Shown one piece after another: positions 8,426 through 18,900 of a DNA stretch of 49,212 nt. Both the position numbers and the translations under genes were made by a program. The DNA lies in NCBI RefSeq assembly GCF_910585845.1, contig NZ_CAJUHF010000025.1:1-49212 (forward strand), read 5' to 3'. This DNA comes from an uncultured Bacteroides sp. Its GTDB lineage: Bacteria > Bacteroidota > Bacteroidia > Bacteroidales > Bacteroidaceae. How positions within the stretch are numbered: the first letter of the stretch is position 1; the number at the start of each line of letters is the position of its first letter. The notes beneath the pieces were generated by a model, which was given only the letters and a program-made list of their open reading frames with translations, ran no database searches and had not been told where the DNA came from.

Positions 8426-8502
8426 AAAGATGAAAGGTGAAAATTCAATTGATAAGAGCGGTTTGTAAAGGCGGGATCATAAAAACAATTTGTAGAAACA
8501 AC

Positions 8503-9942
8503 TTATAGAAGCGGAGCCAGCAAACGGACTACGCTTTCTGCCGCCTTTCGCCACCAAGGGCGTTTCACCCAGTTCTTAAGATGTATCTGCACGCAGTTCC
8601 GCTGGTCCTGCAGAAAGATTTCGCGCATCTGCAATGCGGTTTCCGTGTCGTAGATAAAGGCGTTTACCTCAAAATTATGCTCGAAACTGCGGAAATCCAC
8701 ATTGGTGGAACCGACGGTGGAAAGTTCATCATCCGACACCATCAGTTTGGAATGCAGAAAGCCCAGTTTATACAGATAGACTTTCACACCAGCCTGCAAC
8801 ACGTCTGCCAGATAAGAGCAGGAGGCTAAATGCGTCAGCCGGCTGTCCGCATGCAACGGCAACATCAAGCGTACATCCACACCCGCCAATGCCGCAGTCT
8901 GCATAGCAGCCAAAACCTGTTCGGTAGGCAGGAAGTAGGGTGTTTGTATATAAAAATACTTCTTCGAGCAGGTTATCGCCATATTTATCCCCTGCATAAT
9001 CTCTTTCCAAGGACCGATGGGGTCGCTCGTCACGATCTGCACCAACGAAGTACCCAAAGTCTCCAGCTTAGGAAAGTAGCGGGAAGCACTGAGCAGCGTG
9101 CGGTCAACAAAATACCAATCGAGCAAGAAGGCCGTCTGCAAACCATGCACGGCTTTGCCCTCCAGCAAGATATGCGTATCGCGCCAGATTCCCCATGAGA
9201 ATCCCCGCATGTAACGCTCCGCCAGATTCATTCCGCCTACAAATCCCACACGGCCGTCTATGACCACTATCTTACGATGATTGCGATAATTCACTTTACT
9301 GGTGAATTGTGGGAAACGCACTTTCAGGAAGCTGCGTACCTCGATACCGGCCGCACGCATCTCGTCATAAAAAGCATTAGGAACATGCCAGCAACCCACG
9401 TCGTCGTAAATGACGCGCACCTCAACCCCACTCTTAGCCTTTCCGATCAAGACATCACGGACCATACGCCCGATGGCATCATCTTCAAAGATGTAGAACT
9501 CGATGTGGATATGTTCGCGGGCTTTTTCCAGTTCACGCAACAAAGACTGCAACATCGAAACACCGCTGGTATACGTCTCTACACGGTTTCCATCGAAAGG
9601 AAGTGCTTGATTAGTGTTGCGGAACAGAGAAATCAGCCGGCTGTATGCCATAGGCAAGGCAGATACATCCTGTGCCAAGTATTCTGCCATCGGTTTATTG
9701 AGCAGGCGGTTATACATTTTGTTTCCTATCATCCGTTCGCGCCGTTGGCTACGTCCGAAGAAAAAGTAGAACACCAGTCCCACAACCGGCAGGAACATCA
9801 GCACCAGTATCCACGCAAGCGTCTTCACCGGATTACGATTGTCGAGTATAATGACAATAATCGTTCCGATAATAGCCCCAAAGTATACCATATCAAAAGC
9901 AACCGTAGCTATCTGGCTGAGTATATAGTTCCAATCAATCAC
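8503..9942 (-). CDS. cls: Cardiolipin synthase (phospholipase D family)
   Basis: The 479-residue protein starts with two transmembrane helices (about residues 15-35 and 40-62). It then carries two PLD/HKD motifs: HRKIVVIDGRVGFVGG (about 227-242) and HSKLMVSDDELSTVGS (about 400-415). It joins two phosphatidylglycerol molecules, or PG and PE, to make cardiolipin at the inner membrane. Length and order fit ClsA-type enzymes. The start used is GTG at 9942; a -7-like box (TATATTTG, minus strand, 9955-9948) lies only about 6 bp upstream. The true start could therefore be further inside, or the mRNA could have almost no leader. It stands alone, convergent with rsmD. Confidence 0.93.
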   Translation of the reverse strand: MIDWNYILSQIATVAFDMVYFGAIIGTIIVIILDNRNPVKTLAWILVLMFLPVVGLVFYFFFGRSQRRERMIGNKMYNRLLNKPMAEYLAQDVSALPMAYSRLISLFRNTNQALPFDGNRVETYTSGVSMLQSLLRELEKAREHIHIEFYIFEDDAIGRMVRDVLIGKAKSGVEVRVIYDDVGCWHVPNAFYDEMRAAGIEVRSFLKVRFPQFTSKVNYRNHRKIVVIDGRVGFVGGMNLAERYMRGFSWGIWRDTHILLEGKAVHGLQTAFLLDWYFVDRTLLSASRYFPKLETLGTSLVQIVTSDPIGPWKEIMQGINMAITCSKKYFYIQTPYFLPTEQVLAAMQTAALAGVDVRLMLPLHADSRLTHLASCSYLADVLQAGVKVYLYKLGFLHSKLMVSDDELSTVGSTNVDFRSFEHNFEVNAFIYDTETALQMREIFLQDQRNCVQIHLKNWVKRPWWRKAAESVVRLLAPLL

Positions 9943-10247
9943 AGAAGCAAATATAAAGAAAATTAGAGATATCCCGTTTTTATAACAACAAAAAAGAGAC
10001 TTCGACTATGAATAATACAAGTAAAAAGAATATTTAAGATAAAAAAGGGAGCAAATAGAAAAACAAACACCCCCGATAAGTTTCTAAACCTGTTCTGAAC
10101 CGAAAATACTTTGGATATAGACAGGAAAGAGAAATATTTCCTATATTTCCTACATTTTCTAAAATACTTTGTTGGTTAGTTCGACTTTTTTCCATACCTT
10201 TCACCGCTCTAATCGAAAAGATTAGAACAAATAATAAGTCAAACTAG
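9943..10247. other. AT-rich intergenic region between cls and the TPR regulator
   Basis: About 305 bp with no ORF of note. It holds the cls -7-like box on the minus strand near 9948-9955 and two ATACTTTG words (near 10107 and 10167). These come close to a -7 box but lack one base of TAnnTTTG. CTAATCGAAAAGATTAG near 10210-10226 forms a short hairpin just before the regulator gene. Confidence 0.4.
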
Positions 10248-12014
10248 ATGAATAAACATACAATATCATTACTTGTACATCTGTTTACACTCCTTTTGCT
10301 GCACTGCCTTTACGGTTGCGGACGCATCGGACGCTCCTATCCCGAAATATTATTATCAGCAGATTCCCTTTGCTGTACTCATCCAGACAGTGCTTTGGCC
10401 GTTCTAACTGCAATAAAAGCAAATATGGACAAAGAAAACCAACGGATACAAATGTACTATCAGTTACTGTATACCAAAGCGGCAGACAAAGCATATATTC
10501 CCCACAAATCAGACTCCATCATCCGCCGTATAGTGAATTATTACGAACGGAAAAGCGCAATGGAATATCTACCCGAAACCTACTACTACGCCGGACGTGT
10601 CTACAGTGATTTAGGCGATGCGCCACAAGCTTTGGATTATTTCCAGAAAGCACTGGAAACTCTACGGACCAGTAAAGACCATCGGCTTATCAGTAGAATC
10701 TATAGCCAGATGGGAACATTGTATGTATATCAAAGAGTGTACGATGAAGCCCTGTCTGTTTTCAAAAAAAGTTATTACCATGATGCTTTGTCAGCTGATA
10801 CCGTCGGACAAATATACAGCCTACGCGACATCGGTCGTGCCTTTACCGGATGTAACAAAGCCGACAATGCCCTTTTCTACTACGAAAGTGCATACCGGCT
10901 GGCACAACGTATACAGCACACACACATGACAAGCGTCGTAGCAATAGAACTTGCCGGACTTTACACCCAACTGGGCATGTATGAAAAAGCGGAACAAACA
11001 GTACGTACTTCCACACAAGTGGGAAAGCGAAAGAACCAAATACCACGTTTCTCTGTGATGGCCGATTTATACCTGCAAATGGGTAATTTGGATTCCGCCG
11101 CTTATTATTACCATCGTTTATTAGAGTTTGACAACTATTACAGCAAGCAAGGCGGATATGAAGGTTTGAGTAAGATATGCAGACAGAGACATCAGTACAA
11201 AGAAGCTTTGGAGTATATCGATATATATCTGGCGTATACCGACTCCATAAAGAAACACACCGATACGGAAACAATACGTAAAATGCACTCGTTATACAAC
11301 TACCAGCTAAGGGAAAAAGAAAACCAAAGACTTAAGGATATAAACACCCGGCAAAATACCCAGGTGGTGGGGCTTCTATTTATCCTTATACTATCGGCCG
11401 TAAGCGTTTTTTCCTATTCACAGTATTCCCGACGGAAGAAAGAGCAAAAGCGAGAACAGCAGAGAAGGCTGGAAGAGGAAAAGGAAAGACAATACAGAAA
11501 AAGCCTCCAGTTTATCGAAGAAAACAAGAAGCACATCCAATATTTGGAGCACCAGCTACAAACGTCAAAATCAGAAAAAGACCAACTGCATCAAGAACTG
11601 CTTCATGCACAAAAGGAGTTGATAGAAGACACCAACCGGCAAGTAGTGTCAGCACAAAAGGAGCAGATACTTTCAGAAGCGAGTTTAAAGCATTCCGACA
11701 TTTACATCCTGTTTCATCAATCCGCCAAGAACATGAGTAAAGTGACAGATGCAGATTGGATCACGTTACAAGATGCAGTAGACAAAACCTATCAGAATTT
11801 CTCCAAACGGCTATGCGCACTCTATCCCAAGATAACCGAACAGGAAATGCACGTATGCTTGTTGCTTAAGATTTCAATTTCCGCCACCGGCATTGCCCAT
11901 CTGACCATGCGTTCCAAACAGGCTGTGACCTCTTCGCGCAAAAAGTTGTACGAGAAAATACATGGACAACAGGGTAGCCCCGACAAATTAGACCAATTTA
12001 TACAAGATTTCTAA
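10248..12014 (+). CDS. Membrane-spanning TPR protein with C-terminal HTH-like domain (regulator)
   Basis: The 588-residue protein has a signal or lipoprotein-type N-terminus (hydrophobic core then LYGC at about 21-24). TPR helices fill about 95-335 (for example YYYAGRVYSDLGDAPQALDY). A transmembrane helix lies near 371-389 (VVGLLFILILSAVSVFSY), followed by a highly charged coiled coil (about 392-480). The last 100 residues look like a LuxR/FixJ-type helical DNA-binding domain (LTMRSKQAVTSSRKKLYEKI). This is a well-known Bacteroidetes layout: periplasmic TPRs sense, the coiled coil transmits, and the cytoplasmic end acts on transcription. It precedes the DUF3244/RHS genes by about 110 bp, so it is the likely regulator of that locus. 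The DNA-binding role is inferred. Confidence 0.8.
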   Translation: MNKHTISLLVHLFTLLLLHCLYGCGRIGRSYPEILLSADSLCCTHPDSALAVLTAIKANMDKENQRIQMYYQLLYTKAADKAYIPHKSDSIIRRIVNYYERKSAMEYLPETYYYAGRVYSDLGDAPQALDYFQKALETLRTSKDHRLISRIYSQMGTLYVYQRVYDEALSVFKKSYYHDALSADTVGQIYSLRDIGRAFTGCNKADNALFYYESAYRLAQRIQHTHMTSVVAIELAGLYTQLGMYEKAEQTVRTSTQVGKRKNQIPRFSVMADLYLQMGNLDSAAYYYHRLLEFDNYYSKQGGYEGLSKICRQRHQYKEALEYIDIYLAYTDSIKKHTDTETIRKMHSLYNYQLREKENQRLKDINTRQNTQVVGLLFILILSAVSVFSYSQYSRRKKEQKREQQRRLEEEKERQYRKSLQFIEENKKHIQYLEHQLQTSKSEKDQLHQELLHAQKELIEDTNRQVVSAQKEQILSEASLKHSDIYILFHQSAKNMSKVTDADWITLQDAVDKTYQNFSKRLCALYPKITEQEMHVCLLLKISISATGIAHLTMRSKQAVTSSRKKLYEKIHGQQGSPDKLDQFIQDF

Positions 12015-12050
12015 CGTAACCCTCTCCAAACCATGTTTGGAATGAAAAAA

Positions 12051-12106
12051 CGTACTAAAACCGTACTAAAGCATAACAGCCTCCAGTTGCTTTCATACTA
12101 ATTTTG
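12051..12106 (+). promoter_or_regulatory. Promoter region of the DUF3244-RHS operon with a direct repeat
   Basis: CGTACTAAA occurs at 12051-12059 and 12062-12070, spaced 11 bp (one helical turn). It is followed by a -7 box TAATTTTG at 12099-12106, 21 bp before the DUF3244 start codon. A direct repeat one turn apart upstream of a promoter is a typical activator site. The adjacent TPR/HTH protein is the obvious candidate to bind it. No good -33 TTTG is seen, which fits activator dependence. Confidence 0.45.
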
Positions 12107-12126
12107 TAGCAAAAAAAATTAGTATC

Positions 12127-12504
12127 ATGAAACAAAAATGGATTATGTTGGCATGTATCGCCACAACGTTAGCCTCTTGGGCCGGTAATGAAAGTAATGG
12201 AACATTGGAAGAACAAAAAGACATCAAAGTCATAGAAAGATACTTTGGAGAAGATAAGCGTTCGATGTCCTATTTTCCGCAACTCTCACACAAAGGAAAC
12301 ATAATATATATGTATTCTGCCATTTGCTTTGAAAACATGCAAGTCACTATAGTTGATGAATCTGGAGAAACGGTTTACTCGGATATCTTGGACATATCCG
12401 AAAATCAATGGTACACGTTCTGCTTAGACACTGACCAAACAGGAACATATACTATTGAATTAACCAACAATGAACATTTCTTTTGGGGACAATTCTTACT
12501 TTAA
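12127..12504 (+). CDS. DUF3244 small secreted protein
   Basis: The 125-residue protein has a signal peptide (residues 1-19, ending near SWAGN). A small beta-sandwich-like domain follows with VTIVDESGETVYSDILDISE and GTYTIELTNNEHFFWGQFLL, the pattern of DUF3244. Such proteins are exported and occur in Bacteroides next to TPR regulators; their role is unknown. The gene opens the likely operon leading to the RHS toxin and lies 20 bp from the next start. Confidence 0.8.
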   Translation: MKQKWIMLACIATTLASWAGNESNGTLEEQKDIKVIERYFGEDKRSMSYFPQLSHKGNIIYMYSAICFENMQVTIVDESGETVYSDILDISENQWYTFCLDTDQTGTYTIELTNNEHFFWGQFLL

Positions 12505-12524
12505 CTGAAAAACATGTTCAACTT

Positions 12525-12947
12525 ATGAAAAGACTATTATTCATTATATTAATGTTAGGTTGTGTGGCTTTGGCATATACTCAGAATAAAATCAAGTATA
12601 CTTATGACGAATCCGGTAACCGCATAAAAAAGGAGATTGTATTGTCTTCTACAAGAAGTTTACTTTCAGAAGATGATGAGCAAGAAGCTTATACCGAAGA
12701 AATTCAAAGTCACCAAATAACAATCTATCCTAATCCTACGAAAGGGCTTTTAAATGTCAAGATTGCCGGATTGGACAAGATTAATGGACAAATCAGCATC
12801 TATAACATGGGTGGAAGACTCATTAATCAATCTGATTTATCCAGTAGCAATCAGACTTTTGACCTTAGTGACCAGCCCAATGGTATTTATATTATGCAAA
12901 TCAAACTTGAAGATAAAGTTTCCAGTTGGAAAATTATAAAGGAATAA
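12525..12947 (+). CDS. Small secreted protein: one YD-repeat motif plus T9SS-like C-terminal sorting domain
   Basis: The 140-residue product has a signal peptide (about 1-20, ending AYTQ). A single YD/RHS-type motif follows, KIKYTYDESGNRIKKEI (about 22-38), then an acidic linker. An 80-residue type IX secretion-like C-terminal domain ends it (ITIYPNPTKGLLNVKI, then NGIYIMQI and WKIIKE). I use the ATG at 12525, since it begins the signal peptide; a longer frame from 12483 overlaps the previous gene. It lies 4 bp before the RHS gene. It looks like the two ends of a long RHS protein with the middle removed. Bacteroides usually lack a full T9SS, so the domain may act in another way. Confidence 0.75.
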   Translation: MKRLLFIILMLGCVALAYTQNKIKYTYDESGNRIKKEIVLSSTRSLLSEDDEQEAYTEEIQSHQITIYPNPTKGLLNVKIAGLDKINGQISIYNMGGRLINQSDLSSSNQTFDLSDQPNGIYIMQIKLEDKVSSWKIIKE

Positions 12948-12951
12948 CGAC

Positions 12952-15900
12952 ATGGATAAAATCAGACTCAAAATAGCCATCATTTTGGCAATAATATTCT
13001 CCGCAACCCACATTTCTGCCCAAACTACGATGAAAGACCTTATAGGGCTTCCCATTGACAGTATAGGTTTTAATATAACAATGGACAGTACTAATGTTGA
13101 AAACATTTCCGACGTACCTCAATTGCAACGAGCAACAGCCAGAATATCAGGAAATGAACTTCATCCGCATATTCCTACTTCTTATCCTATAAATAAAACT
13201 AAAGATGTAGGTGAAATAGCATGTAATTCCAACGTATCACCTACAGGCGCAATGACCATCAACGTGCCCATAGAAGCATACCAAAGTCCCGATGGATTCA
13301 CGCCACAAATTTCATTAACCTACAATAGTTTAGCCGGTAACGGGCCTGTAGGATGGGGATGGAATATAGCCGGAACATCCGTCATATCCAGAGGAAACAA
13401 GACGATGTATTATGACAACCAAGCAGACGGCGTACCAACAGTAAGTAACTTTTTCTCTGTATTCTACATTGACGGACAAAGACTAATAGAAAAAGGGCTT
13501 TCCGGTTTAAAAAAGGTATACCAGACAGAACAAGGAAATATCAAAGCATTCGGTAAGCTTTTACTACATAGTAGTAATATAGTACAATCTGAAATTATTA
13601 GCTTTGAAGTATTTTTTCCTGATGGAAGACGGGCTATATACAATACCTACGATGGCATTAATTACTATGTATCGCAAATGATAGATAAATCGGGAGCGGT
13701 AATTGACTACACTTATACCAAAGTCGGCAATCATTACAGAATAGAGAAAATAACTTATGGCAAACAAAAACAAGCGTGGATATCCTTCCAATACTCTACA
13801 CTGACATACGGAACGCAAAGAATATTTAATGCCGGAAAAGAAATCACTTATGACTATCGGCTATCATCTATCACCACCCACTTTCCCGGAAATGAGACAA
13901 GAACATATTCATTGTCATACATAACCAAAGGAGATATATCACTTACCTCACAAATAAGTTGCACTGCATCCGGAAAATCTTTAAATCCTCTGAGATTCTA
14001 CTACGGAGACAATAACCAAATCCGCTCTTTTGACAAAAAAGACACCCAATTAGTGCATTGGTATAATTTTGAGAAGGCAAACCAAGTACGTACCACTAAA
14101 GGAAAATTTGATTATGGTTCAGACAATGACGGTATCATCATGTTACCCAATAAAGCCTCCTATGTGGAATATTACAGAAAATCAGGAACATTCCATCATT
14201 CACGGAATTATATTGAAAATCAATATACAGGAGACGAAACCATCATTATAGCTACCGGATTGAGCGGTGACCTGGCCATGTATAACCCAGAACTGAAAAC
14301 AGAAGCCGGTTTCGTTGACATATTCTGTATGGATTTGGACAAGTTTGACGGAGAAGAAATCGTAAAAGTCAATAACTACGTTTCCGGTGATATGGACAAG
14401 ATAGATTTTCATGTATATACTCCCAATCTATATTCCGGCATAGCAAAGAAATACACACGTTCTTACAGTTTCAATACCTTATTAGAGCATAGAGATGCCA
14501 AAAGCATCAATCCTAAATATTATTTCACTGGAGATTTTAATGGAGACGGGAAAATGGAAGTGTTGGTAGTCTCTGCATACGATGCAATGGGTAAAGGGGC
14601 ATCAACTGAATGTTATGTAATAGACTTAGAGAACGATAAGATCTTGTATGAAGGTACTCCTTTCCAATTTTGGCTGGTACTTCCCGCTTATCAGGACAAA
14701 AACATAAGCGGTGAGGAAGCATATGCCCGTTCCAATAAATTATATACCATAGACTATGATGGAGATGGGAAAACGGATCTATGCCTAATAAACGATAGTG
14801 GAACCACCATCTTTTCATTTATCGGTTCAGGTTCAACTATCAGTAAGTGTAATAGTATTACAACCGATAGCCAACTGAACAATTCCATGTTACGCGACAG
14901 GGAATTATTATTGGGTGAATTCAATGGAGACGGCAAGTCAGACTTTATCCTGTCTCCATTGAAAAACAACGGTTCAACTTGGAGCATTTTTTCTTCAAAA
15001 GGCAATGGGTATTGGGATAAAAAAGACATTAATATCATAATAAGAAGCGAGACCTCCCGATTCATACTGCAAGATATGAACAATGACGGACAAACGGACT
15101 TAGTCGAAACATTAGGCAGTGCCGACATCATATCACTGAGAACGGCCTTTATCTCAAATCAAACGTATCAAAATAGAGTTAGCACAAATGTACCTAAAGA
15201 AACAGTCTTGATTCCGACAAACATACAAAGCCGCAACTATTACAGCAATCTTATCAGTTTGCAGACAGGCGGCATTGCATCCCGATTGTCTTATAAGAGC
15301 AACGATTTTAAGAACAGATTATTGACCGGATTCGTCAATAGTTACGGAGTTATAACCAAAGTAGGTTATCAACAGTTGAACGATGAATATGTTTCTATAT
15401 ATACTCCCGGATATGGTGCCGAGTTCCCTTATCAGAATTTCAAGGGCGGGCTGATGGTTTGTTCAAACTTGGCTGTCTATAACAATGGAAACTTATTGCA
15501 TGACCTCAAATATCAATATACCAATGCTGTCATACACAAGCAAGGACTTGGTTTTAAAGGATTTGAGCGAGTAGACGTATATGACAACATTACCGGTAAA
15601 CGGAAAACACAGACATTCGACCCTCTTCGTTTTTCTGTATTGGTAGAAGATGATTCTAATGAACAGAACAATAAATATACATATAACATCACTACCGAAT
15701 CCAACAAGATAACCAAGATATTACTTACACAAAAAACAACTACCAACAAGTCCAAAAATTTATCCGTAACAGGACAATATCAATATGACTCTTATGGTAA
15801 TATAACGCAAGAAACCGTCAATTATGGCAATGGACTTTCCACTACAAAGAATAACACTTACCAAAATATCGCCAATGACTCGGTCTATATATTAGGATTG

Positions 15901-18900
15901 CCGCTAAGTGAACAAAGAATTACCACACGCAACGGAGGAACGTATACAGATCGCACGACATTAACATACAACAGTAACTATTTTCCAGCAAGCAAAACAT
16001 ACTACGTTGCTAACACGAACAAAGCGAAAGAAGAAAAGTTCGAATATAATGCAGCCAATATGTTGACACAAACCAAAACGAAACTCTATTCTTCTACAAA
16101 TGAAGAAATTATCAAATATGAATATAATTCCAATGGACAACTTATCGCAAAAACAGATCCGTTGGGACTGAAAGAAACGTATTTCTACAACAGTAACGGA
16201 CTATTGAATTACGTCCAAAATCACAAAAACAAGAAAACATATTTCACATACGATTCTTGGAGGAGAAAGATAAAGACGACTTACGCCGACGGAAGCATTG
16301 CAACCGCCACGGCATCTTGGGCTACCTCTCCTACAAACGCTGTGATAGTTATCGACGAGAGTTCCACCGGAGAACCGGACGCACAGACTTATCTGGATGC
16401 TTTCGGCCGCAAGGTCAGGACCGGAGGGAAATGCTTTGATGGTAAATATCTATATACAGACTATCAATATGACAGCAACGGACGGATATCCAAGACTTCG
16501 TATCCATGCAAAGAGACACCGAACTTGTGGCAAACCTACAGCTACGACAATTACGATAGAGTCATTAAGGTAACTTACGCCACAGACAAACAAGACACCT
16601 ATTCTTATAATGGGCTGACAACTACAAGCGTAATCAATGGCATATCGACCAAAAAGACTTACAATGCAATGGGAGATCTGATAAAAATTGAAGATGCAAG
16701 CGGTAGTATCAGCTACAATTATCGCCCAGACGGGCAGTTGTCTTCGATTGTCGCTCCCGGCAACATCACTACTAGCTTTGGTTACGACACATACGGACGG
16801 CAAAACAAACTGACAGATCCCAGTGCAGGAAGTACTACATTCGCCTACGATGCGGCAGGTAATGTAAGTTCCAAGACTGCTGCCAATGGTAAGGTTACAC
16901 GTATGACCTATGATGCCCATAACCGCATGACAAAACTTGAATATGTAGGTGAACTGACCACCACTTATACTTATAATACGGATGGCATGATCGCATCCGA
17001 ACAGAGCAACAACGGAACATCGAAGACCTATACGTATGATGACCTATTACGTTTGTCTGTAGAAAAAGAAGCGATAGTCGATGGCAAGTGGTTACAGAAA
17101 ACTTATCACTATAGCGACGGGAATGTTTCTTCCATAAATTATCTGTCACAGTCCGGCAATATCACAACGGAGAATTTCAAGTATACAAATGGAAACCTGT
17201 CCGAAATCAAACTCAACAATTCTATTTCCATCTGGAAACTGACCGGCGAGAACAATCAAGGACTGCCTACTGCCTATACTACCGGAACGCTAAACCGTAC
17301 TCAGACGTATGATACTGACGGACGAATAACATCCATCATAGCCAAACAAGGTACGACTTCCATACAAGATTTCGGTTGCAACTTTATTGCCTCTACCGGC
17401 AATTTAGCTTGGAGAAAGAACATAAAACGAAACCTACAAGAAAATTTCGGATACGACAACCTGAACAGATTGACCACCTTTGGCAATCAGACTGTAACTT
17501 ACGACATCAAAGGGAATATCACCAATCTAAGTGGTATCGGCAAGTTTGAATATAGCACGAACAAACCCTATGCCATTGAAACGGTAACGCCTTCGGGCAA
17601 TGCCATACCTTTGCGCAACCAGACAGTGGCATACAATGGCATGTTGCGCCCTACCTCCATCACAGAGAATGGATACACTGCTACGTTCACTTACAATGGA
17701 AATGCCGACCGCGTCAAGATGTTATTGAAACAGGGCAGTACCGATAAACTGACCCGATATTACATAGGAAACAAATATGAACTGGATAAAACGGCAAGCA
17801 CTACTAAAGAAAAACTTTATGTCGGAGGTGATGCTTATTCCGCCCAAGCAGTTTTAGTAAAAAATGGTAGCAGTGCATGGAATATTTATTATCTTTGTCG
17901 CGACTATCTGGGCAGTATTACGCAAATCACAGATGCTTCCGGTAATATTGTACAGGAATTGAGTTATGATGCTTGGGGAAGACTTCGCAATCCGGCTACA
18001 CATGCCATTTATGCGGCAGGTAGCGAACCTGAACTTTTTTTAGGCAGAGGATATACCGGTCACGAACATCTGGCGGTCTTTGGTTTGATTAATATGAATG
18101 CCCGACTGTACGACCCGGCATTGGGACGTTTCCTTAGTCCTGATCCATACGTACAGAGTCCGGATTTCAGCCAAAACTTTAACCGTTACAGTTATTGCTT
18201 AAACAATCCGTTAGTATATGTAGATCAGAATGGTGAATGGTTCCTTATTGACGATTTGGTCGCAGCAATTGTCGGTGGAGTAATCAATGTTGTAGTCAAT
18301 GTCGTACAAGGGAATGTACATAGTGTAGGACATGCGTTCGCCCTTTTTGGGACAGGAGCAGCTTCTGGATTTATAACTATCTATGTAGGACCTGTTGCCG
18401 GAGCAGCAGTATTAGGGGCAACCAATAGTATTGTCAATCAAGGCTTCAATAATGGTTGGGGCAACATAGATTGGATGCAGGTTGGAAATTCTGGAATAAT
18501 GGGAGGAATAACCTCTTATTTAGGAGGAAGTTTGGGCAATTATTTGGCAAAACCAATTAGTAAATTAACGGAAGGTATTTCAAGTCCTATACTAAAAGAG
18601 GTTTTGACACAAGGAACATTGAATTCTGCGACTGGTTTTGGCTTAGGGACGGCTATGGCATTAGGTTCAGGTGCTGATCTTGGAGATGCATTAAAACAAG
18701 GAACTCAAAGTGCTGCTTTAGGATTAATGTCTGGTGTAATAAATGGGACTGCTGACGGAATAAAAGCTGCTAGAGATGCAGGGAAAAAAACTTGGAAAAG
18801 CGATATAAAGAATAAAGGAAACAATAACACAAGTAAACACGCAACAGTAAGAGCTCAAGAACGTGAAATCTCTCAAAGTAATATTGACGATGCCCTAAAT

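Noticed and set aside
10097..10175. Promoters for the TPR regulator at two ATACTTTG words
   Set aside because: Each lacks one base of TAnnTTTG and no -33 element is at the proper distance.
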